NCBI GenBank assembly: GCA_012513165.1
Contig: JAAZCT010000097.1
Coordinates: forward strand, 1-6,245
From: Actinomycetales bacterium
Lineage (GTDB): Bacteria; Actinomycetota; Actinomycetes; Propionibacteriales; Nocardioidaceae
DNA: 6,245 nt
Direction of reading: 5' to 3'
The translations under genes were made by a program, and so were the position numbers. Below, one piece after another: positions 1 through 6,245 of this stretch (the first letter of the stretch is position 1; every line of letters starts with the position of its first letter). The notes beneath the pieces were generated by a model, which saw only the letters and a program-made list of their open reading frames with translations, made no database searches and was not told where the DNA came from.

Positions 1-587
1 ATGCCAATGTTCGGTTCTTCGAGTTCACCTTGGGTGGCGATTTGGTTCGCTCCTCCACGAACATCGACTACCGCGGGCCCGGTGGCAGTGCCGATATGTA
101 CGGTGTCTATTTCGCGGATGCTGGCCAGCACCTAGAACATCGACTTTTTGTTGACCACACTGCACCCAAGACCCGCAGCAATGTCGAGTACAAGGGCGCG
201 CTGCAAGGCCAGGGGGCTCACACAGTGTGGGTCGGGAACGTGTTGATCCGCAAGGTTGCCGAAGGCATTGAAACCTTCGAACAAAACGACAACCTCGTAC
301 TCAGCGACGGCGCTCGTGCCGACTCGATCCCGAACCTCGAGATCGAGACTGGCGATATCGCTGGCGCCGGCCACGGGTCCACGACGGGTCGCTTCGACGA
401 TCAGCACCTGTTCTACCTGCAGAGCCGCGGCATCGAAGAGGCGGAAGCTCGTCGCCTCGTGGTGCATGGATTCTTCAACGACATCATTCGTCGCATCGGC
501 ATTGACGATCTGCAAGAGCGTTTGATGGCCGCGATTGAAGAAGAACTCGCGGGCGTCGAGAACCTCGAGGCAGTGACATCTCGATGA
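1..587 (+). CDS. sufD: SufD, Fe-S cluster assembly scaffold subunit (3' part only)
   Basis: This is the C-terminal part of SufD, the SufB paralogue that pairs with SufB and SufC in the SufBCD scaffold on which Fe-S clusters are built in the cytosol. The reading frame is open to the left edge (first full codon at 3), so the real start lies outside; the TTG at 30 is internal. About 194 residues are visible, compared with roughly 400 for full-length family members. The repeated short beta-strand pattern of the SufB/SufD core is followed by a helical C-terminus containing SRGIEEAEARRLVVHGFF, a hallmark of this family. The histidine in GAGHGSTTG (codon 372-374) aligns with the functionally important His of E. 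coli SufD, while the Cys two residues before it in E. coli is Gly here. SufB would be expected to show the Nx...CSD-type cysteine region, which is absent, so SufD is preferred. The stop overlaps the next start (ATGA). Identification is secure; the missing N-terminus limits detail. Confidence 0.93.
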   Translation, partial: ANVRFFEFTLGGDLVRSSTNIDYRGPGGSADMYGVYFADAGQHLEHRLFVDHTAPKTRSNVEYKGALQGQGAHTVWVGNVLIRKVAEGIETFEQNDNLVLSDGARADSIPNLEIETGDIAGAGHGSTTGRFDDQHLFYLQSRGIEEAEARRLVVHGFFNDIIRRIGIDDLQERLMAAIEEELAGVENLEAVTSR

Positions 588-912
588 GTCTTCTGCCCGC
601 TGCGCAACTTGCTGATCTGGTTGAAGGCGAACCCCACGCCGTCACCGTCGGTGACACCGACGTTGTGCTCGTCAAGATTGAGAATGAGATTCATTGCATT
701 CGCGATCTCTGCTCCCACGGCCAAGTGCCGTTGAGCGAAGGCGACGTCGATCTGGATGACTGCACGATCGAGTGCTACCTGCACGGATCGGCATTCGACC
801 TGCGGACTGGCGTTCCTACCTGCCTACCCGCCACTGAACCCGTATCTATTTACCCCACCAAAGTCGAGGGAGAAACCGTCCTGGTTGAACTCCCTGAACA
901 AGGAGACAACGC

Positions 913-916
<4 letters not shown>
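584..916 (+). CDS. Rieske [2Fe-2S] ferredoxin-like protein of the suf operon
   Basis: This is a 110-residue soluble Rieske-type protein. It carries the two ligand pairs of a Rieske cluster: C43-x-H45 in LCSHG and C64-x2-H67 in ECYLHG, with the typical GSAFDLRTG tail of the second loop. There is no signal peptide, membrane segment or additional catalytic domain, so it resembles the small ferredoxin components of ring-hydroxylating dioxygenases. No oxygenase or reductase gene is adjacent, which makes that role unlikely. Its start overlaps the sufD stop (ATGA) and its stop overlaps the sufC start (ATGA), so it is almost certainly translated together with the scaffold genes. A Rieske protein at this position recurs in actinobacterial suf operons. 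Supplying electrons for cluster assembly, or being an early client of it, are both inferences. Automatic annotation often calls this family 'non-heme iron oxygenase ferredoxin subunit'. A GAGG about 13 nt upstream is a weak ribosome site, consistent with translational coupling. Confidence 0.9.
900..905 (+). promoter_or_regulatory. Ribosome binding site of sufC
   Basis: AAGGAG lies 7 nt before the sufC ATG at 913, inside the last codons of the Rieske gene. It is the strongest Shine-Dalgarno match in the operon segment and fixes the sufC start despite the ATGA overlap. It may allow SufC to be made at higher levels than its upstream neighbours. Confidence 0.75.
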
Positions 917-1671
<755 letters not shown>

Positions 1672-1693
1672 TTCGTTTCTTCCCTAGCTGATC

Positions 1694-1698
1694 GAGGA
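1694..1698 (+). promoter_or_regulatory. Ribosome binding site of sufS
   Basis: GAGGA sits 4 nt before the ATG at 1703, in the only real spacer (1672-1702) within the suf segment. The spacing is short but usable and supports this ATG. I see no convincing promoter or terminator in the 31-nt spacer, so sufS is probably cotranscribed with sufC. Confidence 0.6.
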
Positions 1699-1702
1699 CA
1701 CC

Positions 1703-2953
1703 ATGAGCACATTTGATGTCAACGCTGTTCGCCAGGATTTTCCAATCCTTGGGCGAAGGCTCGCTGGCGACGTGCCCTTGGTGTACCTCGATAGCGCGAA
1801 CACTTCCCAGAAACCTCAACAGGTCATCGATGCGATCGCCGATCACTACGCGCTGCACAACGCGAACGTGGCGCGAGCCATGCACCAACTTGGGGCCGAA
1901 GCCAGCGAGGCATTCGAGTCCGGGCGTTCTAAAGTGGCGGCGTTCATAGGATCGAAGCGCACCGATGAAGTCGTCTTCACCAAAAACGCCTCCGAAGCGC
2001 TGAACTTGGTGGCACGAGTGCTCGGCGATGCACGAGAGATCGAAGGCCGTGGTCCCATTGGTCCGGGAGACGAGATCGTCATCTCGCAGATGGAACACCA
2101 CTCGAACATCGTTCCGTGGCCGCTCCTATGTGAGCGCACGGGCGCGACTTTGCGTTGGTTTGAGGTCACAGACGATGGCCGTCTCGATCTCGATTCCATC
2201 GAGTTGTCTGAGCGGACAAGAGTCGTAGCCGTGACGTGGGTGTCTAACATGCTCGGCACGATCAATCCAGTAGCTGAGATTGTTCGTCGCGCGAAGTCCG
2301 TTGGTGCGCTCACTGTGATCGACGGTTCACAGTCCGTGCCACAAATGCCCGTGAACGTCAGCGAACTCGGTGCCGACTTCGTGGCTTTCACCGGCCATAA
2401 GATGGTGGGCCCCACCGGCATCGGCGTGTTGTGGGGTCGGTATGAACTTCTCGCTTCGCTTCCGCCTTTCCTTGGCGGTGGCGAGATGATCGAAACCGTG
2501 GCCATGGAGCGCAGCACCTTCGCGGCTCCACCAGCCCGGTTCGAAGCTGGCACTCCACCCATCGCGCAAGCCGTGGGACTGGGTGCAGCAGTCGACTATC
2601 TGAGTAGCCTCGGTATGGAAAACGTGGCGGCACACGAACAGCAGGTCACTGCGTACGCGCTCGGCCGATTGGCTGAAGTTCCCGGCTTGGACATCATCGG
2701 CCCACGCGAAGCGATCGAACGCGGCGGCGCGATCAGTTTCACCTTGGGCGAGGTTCATCCACACGATGTGTCGCAGCTGCTCGACTCCCAAGGTGTGGCC
2801 GTGCGAGCGGGCCATCACTGCGCCAAGCCCTTGCACCAGCGGTTCGGAGTGCAGTCCACCACCCGTGCGTCTTTCTATCTCTACACAACCGAGGCCGAGA
2901 TCGATGCTCTCGTCGAGGCCCTGAATCACACACGGAAGTACTTTGGTGTCTGA
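1703..2953 (+). CDS. sufS: SufS, group II cysteine desulfurase
   Basis: This PLP enzyme removes sulfur from L-cysteine to give alanine and a persulfide that feeds Fe-S cluster assembly. It has 416 residues, against 406 for E. coli SufS. Key residues are visible: the PLP-binding Lys 233 in TGHKMVGPTG, Asp 207 in VIDGSQSVP for the pyridinium nitrogen, the His pair in EHHSN (132-133), and the persulfide-carrying Cys 373 in RAGHHCAKPLH. The RAGHHCA loop is typical of the SufS/group II class rather than IscS. The N-terminal block LDSANTSQKP with NANVARAMH replaces the usual AATSQKP/NVHRG and is, from memory, common in actinobacterial members. His 354 in HPHD lies 19 residues before the catalytic Cys, the spacing of the His in B. 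subtilis SufS that swaps zinc ligands with SufU; this fits the sufU gene that follows one base after the stop. Function is confident. Confidence 0.96.
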   Translation: MSTFDVNAVRQDFPILGRRLAGDVPLVYLDSANTSQKPQQVIDAIADHYALHNANVARAMHQLGAEASEAFESGRSKVAAFIGSKRTDEVVFTKNASEALNLVARVLGDAREIEGRGPIGPGDEIVISQMEHHSNIVPWPLLCERTGATLRWFEVTDDGRLDLDSIELSERTRVVAVTWVSNMLGTINPVAEIVRRAKSVGALTVIDGSQSVPQMPVNVSELGADFVAFTGHKMVGPTGIGVLWGRYELLASLPPFLGGGEMIETVAMERSTFAAPPARFEAGTPPIAQAVGLGAAVDYLSSLGMENVAAHEQQVTAYALGRLAEVPGLDIIGPREAIERGGAISFTLGEVHPHDVSQLLDSQGVAVRAGHHCAKPLHQRFGVQSTTRASFYLYTTEAEIDALVEALNHTRKYFGV

Positions 2954-2954
2954 G

Positions 2955-3419
2955 ATGAATGCTGCCAACGTCGATGCCCTGTACCAAGAGATCATTCTCG
3001 ACCATTACAAGAACCCTCAAGGCGAAGGTTTGCGCGACGACTTTGACACCGAAGTGCATCACGTCAACCCCACGTGTGGCGATGAGATCACGCTGCGCGT
3101 GGACCTCGATGGCGATATCGTCAAGGACGTCTCCTACGCGGCTGAGGGATGCTCGATCAGCCAGGCTTCTGCTTCGGTGATGTACGAGCTGGTGCACGGC
3201 AAGACTGTCGCCCAGGCCTTCGCGATCTTGGACGAGTTTCACGCCATGATGCAAAGCAAAGGTCAGATCGAACCCAACGAGGATGTCCTCGAAGACGCCA
3301 TCGCCTTCGCTGGCGTCGCAAAGTTTCCCGCGCGCGTTAAATGCGCGTTGCTCGGCTGGATGGCGTGGAAAGACGCCACCAGTGCCGCACTTAGCCTCAA
3401 AGAACAGGAACAATCATGA
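2955..3419 (+). CDS. sufU: SufU, zinc-dependent sulfurtransferase partner of SufS
   Basis: SufU accepts persulfide sulfur from SufS and passes it to the SufBCD scaffold. The 154-residue protein begins with the family-typical LYQEIILDHYKNP and shows the zinc-site ligands C41 and D43 (NPTCGD), C66 (EGCSIS) and C130 (RVKCALLGW). The long stretch between the second and third Cys, containing FHAMM and the acidic region near 105-115, is the insertion that distinguishes SufU from IscU. The Asp and this insertion argue for a zinc-type sulfurtransferase rather than an IscU scaffold. I chose the ATG at 2955, one base after the sufS stop, because it places the conserved motif at the usual distance from the N-terminus. 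In-frame GTG 2946 and TTG 2943 would overlap sufS and add three or four residues; GGAAG at 2934-2938 would suit the GTG, so the start is not certain. The stop overlaps the sufT start. Confidence 0.94.
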   Translation: MNAANVDALYQEIILDHYKNPQGEGLRDDFDTEVHHVNPTCGDEITLRVDLDGDIVKDVSYAAEGCSISQASASVMYELVHGKTVAQAFAILDEFHAMMQSKGQIEPNEDVLEDAIAFAGVAKFPARVKCALLGWMAWKDATSAALSLKEQEQS

Positions 3420-3778
3420 CGACTGATCACAGCGATCTGCCCACCATTGCGCCAACCGGAACCTCAACGGTGTCCGAGGACGACGTGTACGAAGCGATGC
3501 GCGATGTGATCGATCCCGAACTGGGGATCAACGTCGTGGATCTCGGTCTCGTGTATGGAGTCTCAGTGGACGAACACAGCAATGTGATCATTTCGATGAC
3601 TCTCACATCTGCCGCTTGTCCACTCACGGACGTGATCGAAGACCAGAGCCGCGCTGCCCTCGATGGACTCGCTAATGAGTTCCGGATCGAGTGGGTGTGG
3701 ATGCCGCCATGGGGCCCAGATAAAATCACTGATGACGGCCGCGACATGTTGCGCGCCTTGGGCTTCAACATCGGCTAA
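3416..3778 (+). CDS. sufT: SufT-like MIP18/DUF59 metal-sulfur cluster assembly factor
   Basis: This 120-residue protein belongs to the MIP18 (DUF59) family, which includes SufT and the PaaD-like factors implicated in Fe-S protein maturation. The core runs from about residue 20 to 120. It has the motif DPELGINVVDLGLVYGV (33-49), the conserved Cys 68 in LTSAACPL, and the C-terminal WMPPWGPDKIT block (95-105) seen in actinobacterial SufT. The first 20 residues are rich in Thr, Ser and Pro and look disordered; the same kind of short tail is common in this group. The ATG overlaps the sufU stop (ATGA), with AGGA at 3406-3409 as a ribosome site 6 nt upstream. Being last in the suf operon fits a role late in assembly or in transfer to apo-proteins, but the exact biochemical activity of SufT is not settled, so that part is inference. 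PaaD of phenylacetate degradation is excluded by context. Confidence 0.92.
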   Translation: MTTDHSDLPTIAPTGTSTVSEDDVYEAMRDVIDPELGINVVDLGLVYGVSVDEHSNVIISMTLTSAACPLTDVIEDQSRAALDGLANEFRIEWVWMPPWGPDKITDDGRDMLRALGFNIG

Positions 3779-3794
3779 GTCCGGTTTCTTCTCT

Positions 3795-3844
3795 ACCAGC
3801 GGGCATCTTGCTTGCTGGCATGCGCTCGCGCGCTGGTTTCTCTT
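3795..3844 (+). terminator. Possible imperfect hairpin with T-rich tail after sufT
   Basis: ACCAGCG (3795-3801) can pair perfectly with CGCTGGT (3831-3837), and GCAT (3803-3806) with ATGC (3820-3823) inside it, leaving an uneven internal loop. The tract TTTCTCTT follows (3837-3844). This could be a weak intrinsic terminator or attenuator of the suf operon. The long asymmetric loop and the interrupted T-run make it a poor canonical terminator, and it ends only 4 nt before the ABC-F ribosome site, so it might instead influence translation of that gene. The call is low confidence. Confidence 0.3.
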
Positions 3845-3847
3845 GGT

Positions 3848-3852
3848 AAAGG
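3848..3852 (+). promoter_or_regulatory. Ribosome binding site deciding the TTG start of the ABC-F gene
   Basis: AAAGG lies 7 nt before the TTG at 3860. Together with the family-typical N-terminus (MITV...) it supports the TTG and argues against a longer protein starting at the in-frame TTG at 3812, which lies within the putative hairpin. Confidence 0.6.
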
Positions 3853-3859
3853 CAATAGC

Positions 3860-5461
3860 TTGATCACTGTTTCAAACGCTGAACTACGTTTCGGCGCGCG
3901 CGTACTCATGTCTGACGTCTCCTTTCAGGTGGCTAAAGGCGACAAGATCGGACTGGTGGGCCGAAACGGTGCGGGAAAGACCACCCTCACAAAGATGCTG
4001 GCCGGCGCCGGGGGAGAGCCCTCGGGGGGGTCGATTACTCGGTCCGGAGAAATCGGTTACCTGCCCCAGGATCCCAAGACCGGCGATCTGACGATCACGG
4101 CGCGAGACCGGATACTTTCGGCCCGCGGTCTCGATGATGCCATGCGCCGGCTACGCAAAGCCGAACTGGAAATGGCCTCGGAGGATCCCGTCCTCGCCGA
4201 AGACGCGATGCGCAGATATAGCAGTGCCGATGCGGATTTCGCCGCGGGAGGCGGGTATTCGGCCGAAGCCGAAGCAGCCACGATCTCGCATGCGCTCGGG
4301 CTGCCAGACCGGGTGTTGGAACAACCCTTATCCACTCTGTCCGGCGGCCAGCGACGCCGAATAGAGTTGGCCCGCATCTTGTTTAGCGACGCGGACACCA
4401 TGTTGCTAGACGAGCCCACGAACCACCTCGACGCAGACTCGATCACTTGGCTACGCGGATTCCTCAAGACGTACGCAGGCGGCCTCATTATCATCAGCCA
4501 CGATGTCGACCTGGTGGAAGAAACCGTCAACAAAGTGTTTTACCTCGATGGAAATCGCGCCACCATCGACATCTACAACATGGGCTGGAAAAACTACTTG
4601 CGCCAGCGCGAAGCCGATGAGGTTCGACGAAAGCGTGAGCGAGAAATCACCACCAAGACCGCAGAGCGCCTCATTGCTCAAGGCAACCGCATGCGCGCCA
4701 AAGCGTCCAAGGCCACGGCTGCTCAACAGATGTTACGGCGTGCCGAGCAAATGATGGCTGGTCTCGATGACGTTCGCCAAGCCGAGAAAGTTGCTCGGAT
4801 CGACTTCCCGAAGCCGGCTGCCTGCGGAAAGACCCCCATCATGGCGACGGGTTTATCGAAGTCTTACGGTTCGCTCGAAATTTTCACTGACGTTGATCTC
4901 GCGATCGACCGGGGGAGTCGCGTGGTGATTCTCGGTCTCAACGGTGCCGGTAAAACCACGCTCCTTCGTATGCTGGCGGGGGCGCTGGAATCTGACACGG
5001 GCGAGATCATCCCCGGACATGGCCTCAAGATCGGCTACTTTGCCCAAGAGCACGAGACTCTTGATCTCAACCGCACCGTGCTGGAAAACATGCAAAATGC
5101 GGCACCTGACCTCACTGACACCCAAGCGCGCAGCGTTCTTGGTGCGTTCTTATTCAGTGGCGACGACTCGGGCAAGTCTGCCGGCGTCTTGTCTGGTGGT
5201 GAGCGCACGCGTCTCGCGTTAGCGGGCTTGATCGTGTCGAGTGCGAACGTGCTACTGCTCGATGAACCCACCAACAACTTGGATCCGGCCTCGCGTGCTG
5301 AAGTGCTTGACGCCATCAAGCGATATGAGGGCGCGATCATCCTGGTATCGCACGATGAAGGCGCTGTACGCGCGCTCGATCCTGACCGGGTTTTGCTGCT
5401 GCCTGACGGCGATGAGGATTTGTGGTCTGACGACTACTTGGACTTAGTGACCTTGGCTTGA
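3860..5461 (+). CDS. ABC-F family ATPase (ribosome-associated, twin ATP-binding domains)
   Basis: This 533-residue protein has two ATP-binding cassettes and no membrane segments, the layout of ABC-F proteins, which act on the ribosome near the tRNA sites rather than moving solutes. The first cassette has Walker A GRNGAGKTT (34-42), signature LSGGQ (160-164), Walker B MLLDEPTNHLD (181-191, catalytic Glu 185) and H-loop His 214. The charged linker at about 240-315, rich in Arg, Lys and Glu, corresponds to the P-site tRNA interaction region. The second cassette has GLNGAGKTT (359-367), LSGGE (444-448), LLLDEPTNNLD (465-475, Glu 469) and His 498. Both sites look active. The TTG at 3860 gives MITVSNAELRFG, the usual N-terminus of actinobacterial homologues. 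It resembles the group often labelled macrolide-resistance-like (for example Rv1473 of M. tuberculosis), but resistance cannot be claimed from sequence; a housekeeping translation role is equally possible. It follows sufT by 81 nt in the same direction and may be read through from it. A run of seven G at 4024-4030 lies in the gene with the frame intact. Confidence 0.93.
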   Translation: MITVSNAELRFGARVLMSDVSFQVAKGDKIGLVGRNGAGKTTLTKMLAGAGGEPSGGSITRSGEIGYLPQDPKTGDLTITARDRILSARGLDDAMRRLRKAELEMASEDPVLAEDAMRRYSSADADFAAGGGYSAEAEAATISHALGLPDRVLEQPLSTLSGGQRRRIELARILFSDADTMLLDEPTNHLDADSITWLRGFLKTYAGGLIIISHDVDLVEETVNKVFYLDGNRATIDIYNMGWKNYLRQREADEVRRKREREITTKTAERLIAQGNRMRAKASKATAAQQMLRRAEQMMAGLDDVRQAEKVARIDFPKPAACGKTPIMATGLSKSYGSLEIFTDVDLAIDRGSRVVILGLNGAGKTTLLRMLAGALESDTGEIIPGHGLKIGYFAQEHETLDLNRTVLENMQNAAPDLTDTQARSVLGAFLFSGDDSGKSAGVLSGGERTRLALAGLIVSSANVLLLDEPTNNLDPASRAEVLDAIKRYEGAIILVSHDEGAVRALDPDRVLLLPDGDEDLWSDDYLDLVTLA

Positions 5462-6180
5462 CCCTCGCGCTGTTCGATCAGTTCAGCACGCACAAACCAG
5501 AACCCTCCGAAGATCGCGAGCAGCCCAAAAAAGAACCACTGGATCGCGTAGAAGAAATGCGGTCCGTTGCCTAACTCCGGGGGATCCTTCGGAATCAGTC
5601 CGTCGATAACCGGCTCTTGCATGGCCACGTAGCCGGGTACCGCCTTGGTGCCGAGGCGTTCGGTCCACTTGGTGCTATCAATCGCCCGAACTGAATCGTC
5701 GTCGATTGTGGTGCCTCTGTTGCCGACCCCGTCTGGCTGCCACCAGCCCGAAATGGTCATCTCGCCCTCGGGAGCGGGCGGGATATTGTCTGGGCGAGCA
5801 CCCGTGTTTTCCGTCTGCATCCAGCCACGGTGGACCAAAACTGTTTGCCCGTCCGTGGTGTCGAACGGCGTAATTATTTCCACTCCGGGGCGCGTGTCGC
5901 GTTTGATGTAGCGAACTACTACATCAACGTCGGAACGGAAACTGCCCTGTAACTCGACGTTGGTCCATTGGTTCGTTGTAGAGATAGCTCCGTTTTTGGT
6001 TTCGATCGTCGAAAGCGGAACGGGCGCCTTTTCGAGCTGTACGGCCGCGCGCTCGTTGGAGGCCCTACGTGCTTCCCAACGATCAAGTTGCCAGTTTCCG
6101 AGGAACCATGAGGCGATCGCCATGAACGCGACGAAAAGACCCAAGCCGAGCCAGCGGCGGCTAAAAAGGAAGCGAAACAC
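5434..6180 (-). CDS. SURF1-family cytochrome c oxidase assembly protein
   Basis: SURF1 proteins (Shy1/SURF1 family) are membrane proteins that help insert heme a into the main subunit of cytochrome c oxidase. With the GTG at 6180 the protein has 248 residues. It begins MFRFLFSRRWLG, has a first membrane helix at about 11-30 ending in the family motif GNWQLDRWEAR (28-38), a large extracytoplasmic domain with VLVHRGW (114-120), and a second helix at about 210-231 introduced by GNGPHFFYAIQWFFF. The His-x2-Tyr-Ala-x-Gln-Trp stretch is the typical C-terminal SURF1 signature. A longer version from GTG 6210 adds ten polar residues (MICRNRASSR). I prefer 6180 because actinobacterial SURF1 proteins usually start directly with M-x-RFL-x2-RWLG, but neither start has a strong ribosome site. 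The gene runs opposite to the ABC-F gene and shares 28 bases with its 3' end (5434-5461). Its own promoter and upstream partners lie beyond the right edge or in the last bases. Confidence 0.9.
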   Translation of the reverse strand: MFRFLFSRRWLGLGLFVAFMAIASWFLGNWQLDRWEARRASNERAAVQLEKAPVPLSTIETKNGAISTTNQWTNVELQGSFRSDVDVVVRYIKRDTRPGVEIITPFDTTDGQTVLVHRGWMQTENTGARPDNIPPAPEGEMTISGWWQPDGVGNRGTTIDDDSVRAIDSTKWTERLGTKAVPGYVAMQEPVIDGLIPKDPPELGNGPHFFYAIQWFFFGLLAIFGGFWFVRAELIEQREGQAKVTKSK

Positions 6181-6210
6181 CCGGCTACTCGCCCGATTCC
6201 GGCAGATCAC

Positions 6211-6245
6211 GCTGTGAATAGCGAGCTTCGACCGCGTTGGTAGGA
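6211..6245 (-). other. Region upstream of the SURF1 gene (window edge)
   Basis: Only 35 bases are visible upstream of the longest possible SURF1 reading frame. On the minus strand I see no clear Shine-Dalgarno sequence and no convincing -10/-35 pair, so whether the gene has its own promoter or is part of an operon from the right cannot be judged here. Confidence 0.3.

Noticed and set aside
30..32. TTG at 30 as a start for a short SufD-like protein
   Set aside because: The same frame continues to the left edge with SufD-like residues (RFFEFTLGGDLV), so the codon is internal to a truncated gene.
1..135. Open frame starting with the ATG at position 1
   Set aside because: It is out of frame with sufD, has no family resemblance, and the sufD frame is already open from position 3.
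1846..2562. Long open frame (238 codons) on the minus strand opposite sufS
   Set aside because: It is a shadow of sufS: the composition is Ser/Arg/Pro-rich, it has no recognisable motif, and it lies fully within a well-supported gene on the other strand.
2327..3413. Two minus-strand open frames of 222 and 224 codons opposite sufS and sufU
   Set aside because: They lie antisense to conserved genes, resemble no known family, and are the kind of long frames expected opposite GC-biased codons.
3796..3818. Alternative CCAGC/GCTGG hairpin as a terminator just after sufT
   Set aside because: It has only five base pairs with a 13-nt loop and no T-run after it; the longer ACCAGCG/CGCTGGT pairing is more credible and competes with it.
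3812..3859. N-terminal extension of the ABC-F protein from TTG 3812
   Set aside because: The added 16 residues are unlike family members, there is no ribosome site before 3812, and AAAGG is correctly spaced before TTG 3860.
4024..4030. Run of seven G inside the ABC-F gene as a possible phase-variation or frameshift site
   Set aside because: The frame is intact on both sides (SGGS before ITRSGEIGYLPQ), and a single G7 in GC-rich DNA is not enough to propose slippage control.

Overview
The window looks like chromosomal DNA of an actinomycete (Actinomycetota). The gene order and the protein sequences point there: the end of sufD, a small Rieske protein, sufC, a sufS of the 'SANTSQKP / NANVARAMH' type, a zinc-type sufU, and a MIP18-family sufT ending in the WMPPWGPDKIT block. 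Codon use is GC-rich with frequent C/G third positions, and GTG/TTG starts are used. I cannot place it below phylum from sequence alone.

Positions 1-3778 (+ strand) are the downstream part of a SUF iron-sulfur cluster assembly operon, tightly packed. sufD enters from the left edge, then come the Rieske protein, sufC, sufS, sufU and sufT. Three of the five junctions are 4-base ATGA stop/start overlaps (584-587, 913-916, 3416-3419). sufS and sufU are one base apart, and only sufC-sufS has a short spacer (31 nt). The operon promoter, sufB and any sufR-type regulator lie to the left, outside the window. Functionally, SufS takes sulfur from cysteine, SufU accepts it through a zinc-site relay, the SufB-SufC-SufD scaffold builds the cluster with SufC as ATPase, and SufT probably helps deliver or mature clusters. 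The Rieske protein is a plausible electron-transfer partner or client.

Positions 3779-3859 are a short gap that can fold into an imperfect hairpin. It separates sufT from a co-directional ABC-F ATPase (3860-5461, TTG start), a soluble ribosome-associated translation factor rather than a transporter.

Positions 5434-6180 (- strand) encode a SURF1-family membrane protein for cytochrome c oxidase (heme a) assembly. It converges on the ABC-F gene and their 3' ends overlap by 28 bases.

The genes are intact apart from sufD, which is cut by the window edge. I saw no RNA genes, mobile elements, CRISPR arrays or long repeats, and no stretch over 300 bases lacks a gene. The content is mostly housekeeping. 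I did not find a convincing undescribed system; the most useful second looks are the Rieske protein inside the suf operon, the SufD active-site variation, and the overlapping convergent 3' ends.
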